From assembly GCA_018524725.1 (NCBI GenBank), contig JAEUWP010000259.1, positions 1 to 64,000 on the forward strand: DNA of 64,000 bases, written 5' to 3'. Shown here one piece after another: positions 22,146 through 33,784 of the stretch. Each line of letters starts with the position of its first letter. Within the stretch, counting starts at the first letter, position 1. Source of the DNA: Podaxis mareebaensis (lineage: Eukaryota > Basidiomycota > Agaricomycetes > Agaricales > Agaricaceae). Below the pieces are notes generated by a model, which saw only the letters and a list, made by a program, of their open reading frames with translations, made no database searches and had not been told where the DNA came from. The translations under genes and the position numbers were made by a program.

Positions 22146-23096
22146 CAGTGATTTACAGTCACTTGACACACCAAAGTGAAATATTTTTTCCCTGGTTCAA
22201 TGACACTGTATCCTCCAGTGAAAGTTACATGAGTGCATTAAAATCAATGTAATCTAAGTATCACCCAAGAATTACAGGTGTATTACAAACTTGTGTAGAG
22301 ATATGCATGTTATACTGCAGAGAGTCGAAAAGGTCCCTTGGGTGTCACTTGACACAGTGTGACATGGGCATGACCCCAGCCAATCAATCAGTATGAAATC
22401 CACAAACACTTGTTCCTTTGCAAGACTGAGCCTCTGAGTTAATACAACATATTCCTCCTGGGCCCATTCTCCATTGATCTGACATGCTAAACTCTTCATT
22501 TGGGCATTAAATTGAGCTGCGAATACATGAAGTCCCCTTGGCTTGTCTGAAATTTTGTGTTCTTGTTTGTAGGCTTCTGCTGCCTCATTGAGCCTTTTAT
22601 TGAGCTCAGAACACACTTTTTGCTTCTAATAGTGTTATGAAGGTGCCCAGCTAACCACATGGATAAATTTAGAGGCATCCAGTAGAAAGAATGATGGATG
22701 AGAGCAATTGGGGGGTCAGAGAAGTTGTAATGGAGAGCTCAGCTGTCACACTGAACAAATTCTATTTTTTTCAGGTCAGTTCAGTGCGACTGCACCCCAG
22801 ATCTCATTTATAGATCATTGAAAGGGTCTATTACATTCTCAGAGTAAAATAATGGATAATACACAAAAGATAGGATGGCAAAAGACTCGATTGATCAGAC
22901 AAAAAGTTGATCATACTAATTTTAGACCAATTTCATACATGATTTGCCTTGATCTCGCCAGTTTCTGCACCAAATCATTCAATTTCGGAAACTATGGTTG
23001 TCACATATTGTATCCATTTTTCAGGATTTTCTCAGGATTTTCGGGAATGCTACAGAGGTGTGAGACTGGATTGTGTCAAGTGACTGTAAATCACTG
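22146..23096. mobile_element. TA-flanked inverted-repeat element, 951 bp (Tc1/mariner-like, non-autonomous)
   Basis: CAGTGATTTACAGTCACTTGACACA at the left end is repeated perfectly in inverse orientation at the right end, and both sides are bordered by TA (22,144-22,145 and 23,097-23,098). A TA duplication and CAGTG ends fit the Tc1/mariner/pogo superfamily. A partial copy of the TIR core (gtcacttgacaca) also occurs internally near 22,348. A minus-strand ORF of 114 aa (22,272-22,616; helical, KRLNEAAEAYKQEHK) is not recognisable as a transposase, so this is a MITE or internally deleted copy. Confidence 0.8.
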
Positions 23097-23138
23097 TATA
23101 TCATATGATTGTATTTGATACATTCCAAGCAAAACCAT

Positions 23139-23262
23139 TATGTGTGATAGGAAAGGCAATAAAAGGTTTTGTGAATGATGTTATACCCTCAAAAGGTTTT
23201 GTGTGTGACAAGAAAGGCAATATAAGGTTTTGTAAATGATGTTATACCTTCAAAAAGTTTAT
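23139..23262 (+). repeat. Tandem direct repeat, two copies of about 60 bp
   Basis: The block tgtgtga-aggaaaggcaata-aaggttttgt-aatgatgttatacc-tcaaaa occurs at about 23,139-23,198 and 23,199-23,262. It lies upstream of the LINE ORF1 and could be part of its 5' untranslated region. 23,263-23,513 is AT-rich without a feature. Confidence 0.65.
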
Positions 23263-23513
23263 ATATCATTTTTTACTCAATTAAATGTTTTTCTAGCTGT
23301 TATAGTCCATCTTATTCTTCAGATGGATTATATAAATCAATATGTAATAACTATTTTAAGCCAATTTGCTGATGGTATCATGTAATCTGATATACCAAAG
23401 GTATATCTACTACTGATAAGATATGCACCTTCCTTTCTCAGTAACTACCACCATCATCTCAGTGGTTTAGTTGCTCATAGCACAAGGAATATAGAAACTC
23501 ATACTATCTCATT

Positions 23514-26077
23514 ATGAAAGACTCTAAGGAATCTAGTGGCTTCCTTGGAGGTGTCAAAAAGACTGCCACCAGCATCCATTCCAGTCTTACTCATTGTTGG
23601 CACTCTAGTGCCAGTCTAGCACCTCTTCTCACTCAACTGCAAGACCTGTCTGAAGGCCCTTTCCTCCTCAATGACAACAAAGAAGGCCTCATATGCAAGC
23701 CCTCTTCCCCTGTACCATCCCTTGGGACTAAATGTTCCATATCTACCAACCAATTACTTTCTAATCAAACTCAAAAGAGTTTGAAAGTCAACAATAATGA
23801 CAATGCTGCCTCCTTGGTCCATAGTGCTGAGGAAGACAACCAAAGTGAAGAGGAAGACTCTCAAGGTCTTTCTACTCCCCATTCTGTCCACCCATCCCTT
23901 GCACCAGTCTGTGAGGAACTCAATATGTCACCTGAAGTTGCCCTGTCATCTCATTATGTCCTCACTCCATCCCAGGCCATTACTTCCTCTTATGGCTTCA
24001 TCCCACCCACCCCAGGAGCTGCTTGGGATGAATTCCAACCTTTTGACCCTCTTCCCTCCCTTCCTACATTCACTCCCATCTTCCCCCCTTCCTGCACTCA
24101 GCCTCATGTTGATACACAGCCATCCTGTGGAACAAATTGGTCAGTGATTCATGACACCATTTGTGATGCCCTTAGTGATGTCAATGTCACCAACACTGAA
24201 GACACTAAAGGCCTTGACCTTTTGATATTGCTCCTCAGCTTTACTTCTAGTTGGCTTGCTACATGGGCCAACAATGGCAACCTTTCAACCTTTGAGGGAA
24301 CTTTTCACCTCATTGATATACTCCAAACCATCAAGCACTCTGAACAATTGCACAATAAATCCATACCTTACATCAATCACAAAATATGTCTCTATGACAC
24401 TATCTCTATGCAATTCCTACCTTCTCACACTCTCTCTCCTACCTCCACTCCAATGTTGACTGGATGCTGTCAAGACCTACCCCCCAAAGATGCCACTGGG
24501 TATCTCCAGGGCTCTTCCCCTTCCCTTCCTACTAATGCCACTGGGTATCTCCAGAGCTCAGATTTGCAACTCAAAAGGGATACTACTTGTGCAATTGCCC
24601 TCTCATGCCTCCCACCCACTGACATTAATAAACCTAGTGAGTCATCATCTTCTAATATTGATGCTGACATGCTTCCTCCCCCTCCTACTATTATTCCTGA
24701 CACCCTCCCTGAGACTTCCAGTCTGGAGAAGGCTAACCCTAACCTCAGCTCCTGGTCCACAGTCACATGTTGCTAGGTGCCTTGCAAAACAGTTGCTGCT
24801 CCCAGTCAGTATAAGCTGATCATGGCCCTACCCTTCCCTCTAAGGTCCCTAATCCCCCTCCCCCCCTCCCTCTGCTCCATCCTCCACCCCCCCTCCTATT
24901 AACCAAGCTACCAAACCTCAGTATAGGTCTGGTGCTCCTTCCCTATCAACCCAGAGGTCATCATACTCTAAGGTGGCCTCTCTGACCCCCCTCAAAGTGG
25001 ATGAGCTTAAAAAATATACAGCTCTCCAAAATTAATTCCCACAAATGTTGCTGGTTGATATTATTAACTTCTTGCAAAACTCAGGAGATATCAAGTCTCC
25101 CCCTCTCAAGTCACCATCCCCTTCTCCCTGCCCATCTTCTCAACTTAAGGCCACTCAAGGCCCATCATACAAAAACATAGTTGTCCCATTTAATGACACA
25201 TTTACACACCTCATGATCACCTCCCTTGACCTTATTGTTCACTGCTGCAACAACAAACTCTACCAGAAAAACCTCTCTCTTTGTGTTGAGTCAGCAAAGA
25301 AGAATGAATGAACCCTATGGCTCAACACTAGCTCTGTTGCCACTGAGGCAGAACTTAATGCCATCAAGAAGGGCATTATGGACTCCAATAAGTCCACCTT
25401 TGCTTCTCCCAACATCAGGAATGGGGTCATCCCATCTCTCCTGATGTCCAAATCTTTCATTAAACTTACCAATCTTCCATACTTCAGAAAAGATGGAACT
25501 CCTTATACAGTGGAAGATATCAAGCCTGCCATCAATGCTTCTCCTTATGCAGACATTGTCAACCACCTTGTCAGCAAACCTTGATTCTGCTGTGTCTTCC
25601 CTCACTCAGACTCAGCCATACTCTTCTTCAACCTATGGGACTCCCAGACAGCCTCAAGGGCAAAACTCTATATCAATCACACTATCCTCTTTGAGAATCA
25701 TGTGTGCACATTCTGTGGCACTAGCATAAGGGTAGCCAGCCCCTTATGCAACTGCTGCTGGAGATGGGGACACCCTACCCATCTATGCAAAGCACACAAC
25801 CCTAGATGCACTATCTGTGGGAACCCCCACTATACCAATAACCACTGCCATGATGGGTACTGCTGTTGCAGCAAAGCCAGGCCCAACCCTTGCCCCCCCT
25901 ACCCCTGCCAACATCAAAGAGTGTCCTCATGTGACCTCCTTCCATTGTCATATGAATAGTGACAAATGTCCATTCTTCCATCATCAATATGACAAAGAAT
26001 GGATCATTAATAAGCTAAAGGAAATGAAGACCATGAAGGCAAAGGCTGATTTCAATGCCAGAGTGGTAAATGTCTGA
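23514..26077 (+). pseudogene. LINE ORF1 (Gag-like, CCHC zinc knuckles), frameshifted
   Basis: A 420-codon frame (MKDSKESSGFLGGVKKTATS...) ends with a TAG at 24,774-24,776. Homology continues in other frames: KLIMALPFP, VSYKNIV-like SYKNIVVPF, an RRM-like region and then the zinc-binding part, CNCCWRWGHPTHLC, CTICGNPHYTNNH and CPHVTSFHCHMNSDKCPFFHHQY (25,702-26,050). These Cys/His clusters are typical of ORF1p in fungal Tad-type LINEs, which binds element RNA. TGA stops and shifts show that the gene is dead. Confidence 0.75.
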
Positions 26078-27745
26078 ACACTCCCATTTGAATAATGCTT
26101 TTTCTTTAAATAACATTTCAATATGTTTGTTTAATGTACAAAAGAACTGGACAACCACTGAATTCCTTTTGAGCTCTCCCTTGTTAAAAGATGTTCACAT
26201 TTTATGTCTACAAGAACCTCCCTTCAGGTTTATTTGCAATATACCATCTACATTGGCCTCTGAAGGAGATCCAATGATAGGACCCCCTATTCACAAAGAC
26301 TGGCTACTTCTTCATGACCAGTCTATCCCTAAACTGAGAGTTCTTACTTATGTTCATAATACCCTCCAGTCTCTAAATCCAATCATTCATCCAAATATTA
26401 TTTCTTCATTAGACTTTCAACTTTTTTCACTTTCTATACCTAGCAAACAATACTTTCTCAATTGCTACTTCAAATCAATTGATTCTTCTTCCATAGACTA
26501 TTTAGAATCATGTAGCCACTCATTCCCCAACAACATTCTCTATACCAGAGGTGACTTTAATACAAGATCACCTGACTGGAATCCTAAATTCACTCATTAC
26601 TTGGCTTGAGTGGATCTACTAGTTGACATCATGGATTCAATTGGACTTGTTTGATCATCCCCAAATCTTTTCTCTGCCACACACTACCCTGATGATCCCA
26701 ATAAATCCAAAACAATCATCAATCTGATCTTTGCCATATCACTGGAAGGCCTCCCAGCTCCCACTCATTCATATGAACATGATTGGAGGTCCAAATCTAA
26801 TCATGTCCCACTTCTCACACAAATTCCTCTTCCTACTACAGTCCACCCTATTATGGTTAAATGCACAATTCCCAAAGATTCTGAAGAAGAAGCTGTCTTT
26901 CTATACAATTGCTCCAGGTGCATAAAGTCCATCCCCACCATTTTTACATCAGCAGATGATGTTAACAAATATGCATCATCTATCTTCTCCATTATTTTGG
27001 AGGAATGGAATGCAAATGCTATTGAAGTCAAAATCTGTTGCTGATCCAAACCATGGTGGAACAACCAATGTTCTGACTCCCTTTGTGCATTCAATGCCTA
27101 CAGAACCAAGCATAACTGGACAAACTTCAGATGCACCACAAGAAAGGCCAAGCAAACCTTCTTTGATCACAAAATCCTCAAGATCTCTAGAGAAAAACAA
27201 TGACCATGGGACCTTATGTCATGGGTGAAGAAACATAACCTTTCCCCCTCCCAATCCATCCTCCATAAAGGACAACTGTGTGATGAACCTGAGAGCTATG
27301 GAGAGCACTCAATGAAATATACAATGCAGTGTCCAATTGCTCTGTTGATCTCAACACAGCCATATTTGCTCCAGACCAAGAGGAACAATCATGGCCCCCT
27401 TTCTTAACTAGGGAATTAACTGATGCCCTTACTCCATGTGCTAACTCTTCTGCCCTGGGCCCAGACCATCTTTCATGGGCCCACATCAAATTTCTTATGT
27501 CTGATGACAATATCAAATCAAACTTCACTTTATTCACTTCCAAAGGCATCAGATTCCACACCTGGCCAGAATATTTCAAGACATCCACTTCAGTCATCAT
27601 TCTGAAACCAAATAAACTGCACTACTCTACACTGAAAGTGTTCTGGCCCATCATCCTCCTCAATACTCTTGGCAAGTTTATTGAGAAAATGATATCTAAC
27701 TGCCTCCAATTTGAAGTGACACAATTTGATCTAGTCCACCCTCTC
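26070..27745 (+). pseudogene. LINE ORF2 first part: APE-type endonuclease and start of reverse transcriptase
   Basis: The ATG overlaps the ORF1 end. The frame shows ICLFNVQKNW, ILCLQEPPF and GDFNTRSPDWN (endonuclease motifs with the catalytic Glu and Asp-Asn), then PWWNNQC and the linker. RT follows with DALTPCANSSALGPDHLSW and FKTSTSVIILKPNK. Stops after HYLA, GLV, ICC and REKQ are TGA, the last where PWD-type relatives have Arg. gypsy-2 interrupts it at 27,746. Endonuclease plus RT would perform target-primed reverse transcription. Confidence 0.82.
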
Positions 27746-28392
27746 TGTTACGTAGAGACAGTTTCTACACGTTGTCTCAGTGCAGAGAGATACTGTCCTA
27801 AGACACCCCAGCACTATTAAGTTCCTGAAGCGGAACACCTGTCCGTTCTCCGGAGAGAACTAGAGGCTGGCTGGAAATCTCACAGGGACTGCCTAGGGAG
27901 AGATACGACTTGTAAGGTCACAGGCTACTCTGTAGGTTTAGCTGTTATGCCAGTTATCCTGTCGAGGCAGGTAGAGCTCTCACGTGGCAAGAAGATAAAG
28001 CAGAAGACAGTCCTCGCTATTCTCGCACTGTGTACAAATGATTGTAAAGCTAAGTTCTACTTACTTTATGAGCTATCTAAATACAAAGGCAATTGCTATT
28101 CTACATGTCCCTAAGGAGAATCTTCATAGTTACTTCAGTACTCTAAGTATAGAAGACCGAGCCCGAAGTAAGATGAGATCTACAAAAGGTAAGCTATTAT
28201 TACACAACATATGACCAAGCCTGAGTGCTAAACATAGTGCATCTTCGGAAGATCCGAGGTGGAACCAAAGTTGTGGTGGAAGGCGGGTCAAGGTGGACGC
28301 TTGGAGTCAGGAGGTGGGAAGGTGGCTGGTGAACGACGAGGCTGGAGTGTGAAAGAGGCATAGATGGCAGCGGAAGCGAAGGGAGTGTAACA
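27746..28392 (-). repeat. 3' LTR of gypsy-2 (low-coordinate copy)
   Basis: 647 bp with TG...CA termini on both strands. It matches 36,300-36,946 along its whole length. Confidence 0.93.
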
Positions 28393-28409
28393 TCATCCCC
28401 TTTGTGTAA
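28393..28409 (-). other. Polypurine tract of gypsy-2
   Basis: On the minus strand, TTACACAAAGGGGATGA directly precedes the 3' LTR, as in gypsy-1. Confidence 0.8.
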
Positions 28410-28990
28410 TCGAACTCTGGATCGATCTACCTATAACAGGTGTCAATCTCTGCGAGGCGTTGTTTGGATTGGTTTTGAATAGGAATGTTGCTGGTGGTGA
28501 CATGTCGACCTTCAGTCTGCCTTGTGATGGGATTGAAAGTATACTCGGTGGTGGTATTCTCTAAAGCTCCACAATCATGAGGGATAGGTCAAGGGATAAG
28601 AGTGAAAGCGTCTTCGTATAACATATTCTGTCATCCTCTTTGGCCGAGAGTCAGAGCATTGGTGAGAAACCAGACACGCTTCTTGGCTTCTTCGTACATA
28701 GGGCCATTAACAGGGGATTGGTAACGAGACGGGATGACAGGAGTCTGAGGACGTTGAATGCACTGCCAAGAGTGGTGATTTCATCCTTGACAGAATCAGC
28801 ACATGTGATTCAGACAGTCTGAGGCGATATGCCCTACTCCTAAACAAAGCCAACAGCCTTGTGCATATACTCAGAGGAGATTGGGAGGAAGGAGTTTCGT
28901 GACGGTAAGAGGAAGGGTTCATCATCAAACGTGGTGCTCCCAGTTGGGGTACTTGGAGAGGGGATTTAATTCTCCTTGTAGAGTCAAAAC
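28410..28990 (-). other. gypsy-2 region between ORF3 and the 3' LTR
   Basis: No feature beyond short chance ORFs. It probably holds the decayed 3' part of ORF3 and untranslated sequence. Confidence 0.4.
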
Positions 28991-28992
28991 AT

Positions 28993-30064
28993 TTATGAGG
29001 GTTGGTAGGTTTGGGTAGGTGGCGATGTCAGGCTTCTGTTCAACTGAAGCCTTAGCTCGAGACTGAAGGGTCTCTGGGACGAATGGGTCAGTTCGTGTTC
29101 GATGGGAATAGGCTCTTCCCTCAGCAACAAGGATTCCTCGATCTCATTGATACTGCCAGGGGTAGTTCTCTGGTGTAACTCGTGTTTGGCTTCCAGTATC
29201 TGTTGTACTGGACTCTCAAGACTGAGATACTCAATCCATCTCTGTGTGTTGGGTGTGAGTGGAGGAGGAGGGGTTCGAGGTGGAAGCATGTGTCATGGTG
29301 TGCTTGCTTCCATACTGTTGATGGAGTGAGGTGACGAAGGCAGGGGTCTCTGCGGTCGCAGTGGTGGTGAGAAAGGTACACGCCTGTCTGATGAGGTTCT
29401 TTGTGTACTGGACCTGATGTTGGGTTCTGTACTGCAAAGCGACGTTGTAGAGGGGTCATGTTGCTTGGTCAGCTGCATCTCAGAAATTAAACCATAACTC
29501 ATCTCCTGGTTCCAGAGCTGGTGGGTTCCAGCTTCTCGGGTCTGTGAGTACGTCAGCTGTGCTTGGGTAACCAGCGGCCTGGGTGAGGGAGGTAGCAGTC
29601 TGGTAGATATTACTCGAGGGGTTATATGGATGGGGGAGATCAGTCAGATTTCCAGATGCTCATGGGTCCAGCACTCGATGGTGTTGTCCTGATGGATTAC
29701 AATCTGGGTTCCTTTGGGGAGTGGTGGCAAGGGCTTGTCGAAGGAAATTCTGATAGTTTTCATCTTCCAGAACAATCGTTGTGCGGTTTGGAAGACTGGC
29801 ATGCAGTGGATCAGAGGTAGGTGTCGTAGATGTTGGATGAGTGAATGAATGTTGATGGAACGGGTTGGTACTAGTGATTGGGGATGGTTCACTCTGGATG
29901 GTAGCGAACTCAAGGTGGTCCGAGGGAGACATCACAACGTAGTCACTGTCAGATCCTCTGGTCGGAGAGTCTCCATGGAGGAGCTCTGTGAAGCTTTCCA
30001 TTCCGGACGTTGCTGGCTTGATGGCAGCATAGTCATTAACAGAGAAGGAACTAGCGTTTGACAT
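28993..30064 (-). pseudogene. gypsy-2 third ORF overlapping the pol stop, with TGA codons
   Basis: The ATG at 30,064-30,062 (MSNASSFSVND) overlaps the last 14 nt of pol in another frame. The frame runs through ESFTELLHGDSP, TIVLEDENYQNFLRQAL, then past TGA codons to GDELWFNF and ALQYRTQHQVQYTKNLIRQA (29,437-29,231). A further segment in another frame, 29,289-28,993 (IEYLSLESPVQQILEAKHEL), probably continues it after a shift. No domain is recognised. It is Ser/Thr/Pro-rich with helical pieces, without signal peptide or membrane span. Its position matches the third ORF of gypsy-1. Confidence 0.55.
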
Positions 30065-33000
30065 GAGTATGTTTGGAAGTGACAAGCTTTTGGAATGGGG
30101 GAATGAAATGTCTCTTTTTATACTCTACTAAAATCTTTGAAGCGTTCCTTGTCAAGTTTTCTTTGTCTTCCCAAGTGTTGTCTGAATTCGGATAACCTTT
30201 CCAGTGGACGAGATAGGCAGTTCAGCTTCAGCGAATTCTGTGGTTAAGAATAGATTCAATTTCATACTCTTCTTCTCTGTCTATTAACTCCAGCTGAGAA
30301 GGCTCGGGTTCAGAGATATTCTGGTTGGTCTTCTTGTATTGTTTCAAGAGAGAGATGTGGAATGTGGGGTGAAGCTTCCATGCGGTAGGTAGGGTGAGTT
30401 TGTATGCGAGTGGTCCTTTTCATTTCTTGATGGTAAAGGGGCCATATCTTCGGGGACGAATTTTCACTTTCTGTTCCTGCAGGGGAAGGTTTCTAGCATC
30501 TAGCCAAACTCTGTCACCTTTTTCGTATGTCTCTGTTCGAGGCATTCTTCGGGTGATCATTCGTTTAGCATTTTCCTTCATGACTTCTGCGGCATTGCAT
30601 TGGGATTGATCTATATCAAACAGTCGTTCGTTCGATGCAGGGGCATTGGTTCGGATGAGGAGTTCAGGGATAGGGGGAGGATTATATCCATAGAGAAGCT
30701 CAAATGGCATCTTCTCGTTTCTGGCATGTGTGGTCGAGTTATACTTGTATTCGAAGTGCGATAGTTTGTCGGCCCATGACTTGGGATCTTTGTAGCAATA
30801 CTTCGATAGGTATACTTCGAGTTCTTGATGTGAGCATTCTGTGGCTCCATCGGATTGTGGGTGATAGGCAGTGGATAGTCGTAAATCGATTCCTAGGGTG
30901 GAATAAAATGCTTTAGCTGCTTTCCCTGCCCATCTTGGATCTTGATCTGCTATGATTGAGGTGGGAATTCCATAGTGTGGATAGAAGTGCTTTGTCAGCA
31001 GGGTGGCTATGTCTTCAAAGGTCGCTGTTTTCATAGTCGGTAGTACTAGTATCCCCTTTGTAAGTCTGCAGTCCACCATGGACAATATGGCGTCATAGCC
31101 TTCTGTGGTCTCGGGTAGACCTGTGACAAGGTCCATGGACACATCTGCGAAGGGATGTAGTGATGGTGATGGCTCTAAGGGGTGAAGGGAAGGGTGATTG
31201 GGTCTTCTGTCAATATTAAATTGCTGACAGATATGGCAGCCTGTGATGTAATTTCGAATGAAGTCTCAAAGGCCTGGCCAATCGGTTTCTGTGCGGACTT
31301 GGTGAATTGTTTCATCAATACCTGGATGTCCTGTGGAGTGGTGATCGTGATGTCTCACAAGGATCTTGCGTTTTTCATCTAACGATGGTTGTGATGGGGA
31401 AGGTGATTGTGATGCAGTCTGGAGTGATGGTGATGGAGGTGATGTACCGTCTGCTGTGATAGTGTCGATGAAGAGCTCCTTCGGGAGGAGGACTCTATCG
31501 ATGTTCTCTTTTGACTTGTCGACTTCATGGTCTGGTTGTCTAGAGAGTGCATCAGCAACTGGTATTGCCTTGCCTGGGTAATGTTTGATGCGGAACTTGT
31601 ATTCCTGCAATTCAACCCAAGTTCAGACATGTCGTTTCAATAGTTTTCTGGCATCTTGCCAGTGTCAGAGGTTGTCATGATCTGATCGAACTTTGATTTC
31701 ATAGGGAGCAGAATGTAGGTAGTGGCGCCATTCATCGAAGGCTTGCTTGATTGCCAGGAGTTCCTTATCGGGAGTGGCATAATTTCGCTCTATTGGGGTT
31801 AATGACTTTGATTGGAATGCACATGGGTGTTCATTTCTGTTGTCATCTTTCTGGATAAGTACTCCACTGGTGGCATAATCGGAAGCATCGGTCTTGACAA
31901 TGAAGGGTCTAGACATATCTGGTGTGCAGAGGAGGGGTTCTTTCTGGAAGGTCTCCTTCAAGGCTGTGAAGGCTTGCTCTGCAGCATTGTTCCATTCGAA
32001 GTTTTGGTTCTTTCGGAGGAGTGTGTTGAGAGGGGCACATAGGTGGGAATAGTGTTGTATGAACTTCCTATAAAAGTTAGCGAAGCCAATAAATTTCCGT
32101 ACATCTCGGACACATCTCAGTCTAGGCCAATCTTTGATACCAGCCAGTTTGTCTTTCGACATTCTGATCTGATTATGAGAAATGTTCATCCCAAGATATT
32201 TGACAGATGTCTGTTCGAATTTACATTTCTTGGGTTTGACATAGAGATCATTCTCTCTTAGCCTCTTCAGAACTTCACGAGTTTCTTTTCGTAAAGAAGA
32301 GAGGTCATCGGAGAAAATAAGGATATCATCCATGTAGACAATGACCGTGGTGCATCCGGGCTTGTCTATCAGGTCACGAAATATGTGGTCCATCATTGCT
32401 TGGAATGTGGCCGGGCTGTTAGTCATTCCGAAGAACATGATGTTCGGTTCAAAAAGACCAAAAGGGGTTCAGAAAGCACCTTTCCATTGGTCACCTTCTT
32501 GAATGCAGATATTGTTATATCCGGCACGAATATCAAGAGTAGTGAAATACTTGGCACCCTTGAGGCGATCTAGTATTCCAGAAATAGAAGGAATAGGATA
32601 CGCATTTTTCACTGTAAACTGGTTCAAATGTCTGTAATCCTGAACGGGTCACAGCTTTCCATCTTTCTTTGATATGAAGAAGAAGGGTGCAGCTTGCAGG
32701 CTTTCAGACTTCTTGATGTAACCTTTTCGTTGGTTATCATCTAAGAATTGCTTTAGCTCTAACAGTTCATTGTCCGTCAAGCGGTACAATTTAGCTGCTT
32801 TGGGTTTAAAGTCTGGTTTTAGGTCAATCTTGTGATCATACAGTCGTGAAGGAGGATATCTTTCTGATTCCTTTTCACTGAATAGGTTTAGGTAATCCCA
32901 ATAAACTTTTGGGACGATGTCCTTCGGATCCACTGACTTCTTTGAGCCGTGGTATGCCTGATAGGACTTCTGTGCTTCTGAGATCTTGGTATTGATCTCT

Positions 33001-33779
33001 AGGGTAGCATGCGCTAGGTCAAGCTGTGCTTCATAATCGAGTCTAGCTTTCCTGCGGACAGAATGCGGAACATTCTCAGTTGCCTTTTCGGCTAACTGGA
33101 TATGGTCAATCTGGATCTCGTTTTTGGTATCCATGTTATCGACATTTATAGCAGGGATCTTAGATCTCCTGGTTCGCCATTGAAAGGTATGTTTCATCCA
33201 ATTGATGTCAGGGTTGTGTTTTTCGAGAAATGGGAGGCTGATGATCATCAGTTGCTCTCCAATCTCTGCAACATAGCAAGTAACATCTATGTCACGATTA
33301 TCTATGTGTAGCTGCAATTCCACTTGTGCAGTAATGGCATGGCCTACATTCATAGTACCATCGACATTTTGTACAGGTATGGGTCTAGTCAAGGGTATCA
33401 TTCTTAACCCAAGCCGTTGAACAGTCAAGGGAGAGACGAAGTCTCCTTGTGCACTGCTATCGAGTAGTGGGTAAATAGTAGCAACTGTGGAAGAATTCGG
33501 ATTCTTTAGTATGGCTGGGATATACAGGGATTTGTTGTTGGTCGATGCTGACAAACAGATTTCAGCTATCATCGGCTCGGTAGAAGAGTGGGTAGTCGAA
33601 ATCTGATCTGAGTTTGAATCTGTGACCAGTACAGGAGGTTCTCTAGACAGTTTCCTACTCTCTATTTTATGAGCGAGATATTTTCGAGCAGTCCAATGAG
33701 AGTCATAATGGTTCTGTATATCAAAAGGAGGTTCAAGGCTCGTACTAGAATTCGAAGACTCAGAAGGACTCAGAGGCAT
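30051..33779 (-). pseudogene. gypsy-2 pol: protease, RT, RNase H, integrase, chromodomain; TGA codons only
   Basis: A single frame starts at ATG 33,779, six bases past the gag TAG, and runs to TAG at 30,053-30,051. Protease shows LLDSSAQGDFV (catalytic Asp present). RT shows AAPFFFISKKDGKL, VYMDDILIF and KYLGMNI; RNase H KTDASDYATSGVL; then KHYPGKAIPVADALSR. Integrase shows HHSTGHPGI and CHICQQ, with a DDE core MDLVTGLP, IADQDPRW, ATECSHQELE, and GDRVWLDARNLPL. A chromodomain ends it (YLVHWKGYPNSDNTWE, 30,200-30,150). At least seven stops, for example KL-stop-PVQDY, AF-stop-TPFGL, NL-stop-HWQ and GL-stop-DFIRN, are all TGA at Arg positions. Restored by mutation it would be complete; as it stands it is inactive. 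Confidence 0.92.
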
Positions 33780-33784
33780 TGCCT

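Noticed and set aside
22272..22616. A transposase in the TA-flanked element
   Set aside because: The 114-codon frame lacks DDE motifs and a helix-turn-helix I can recognise.
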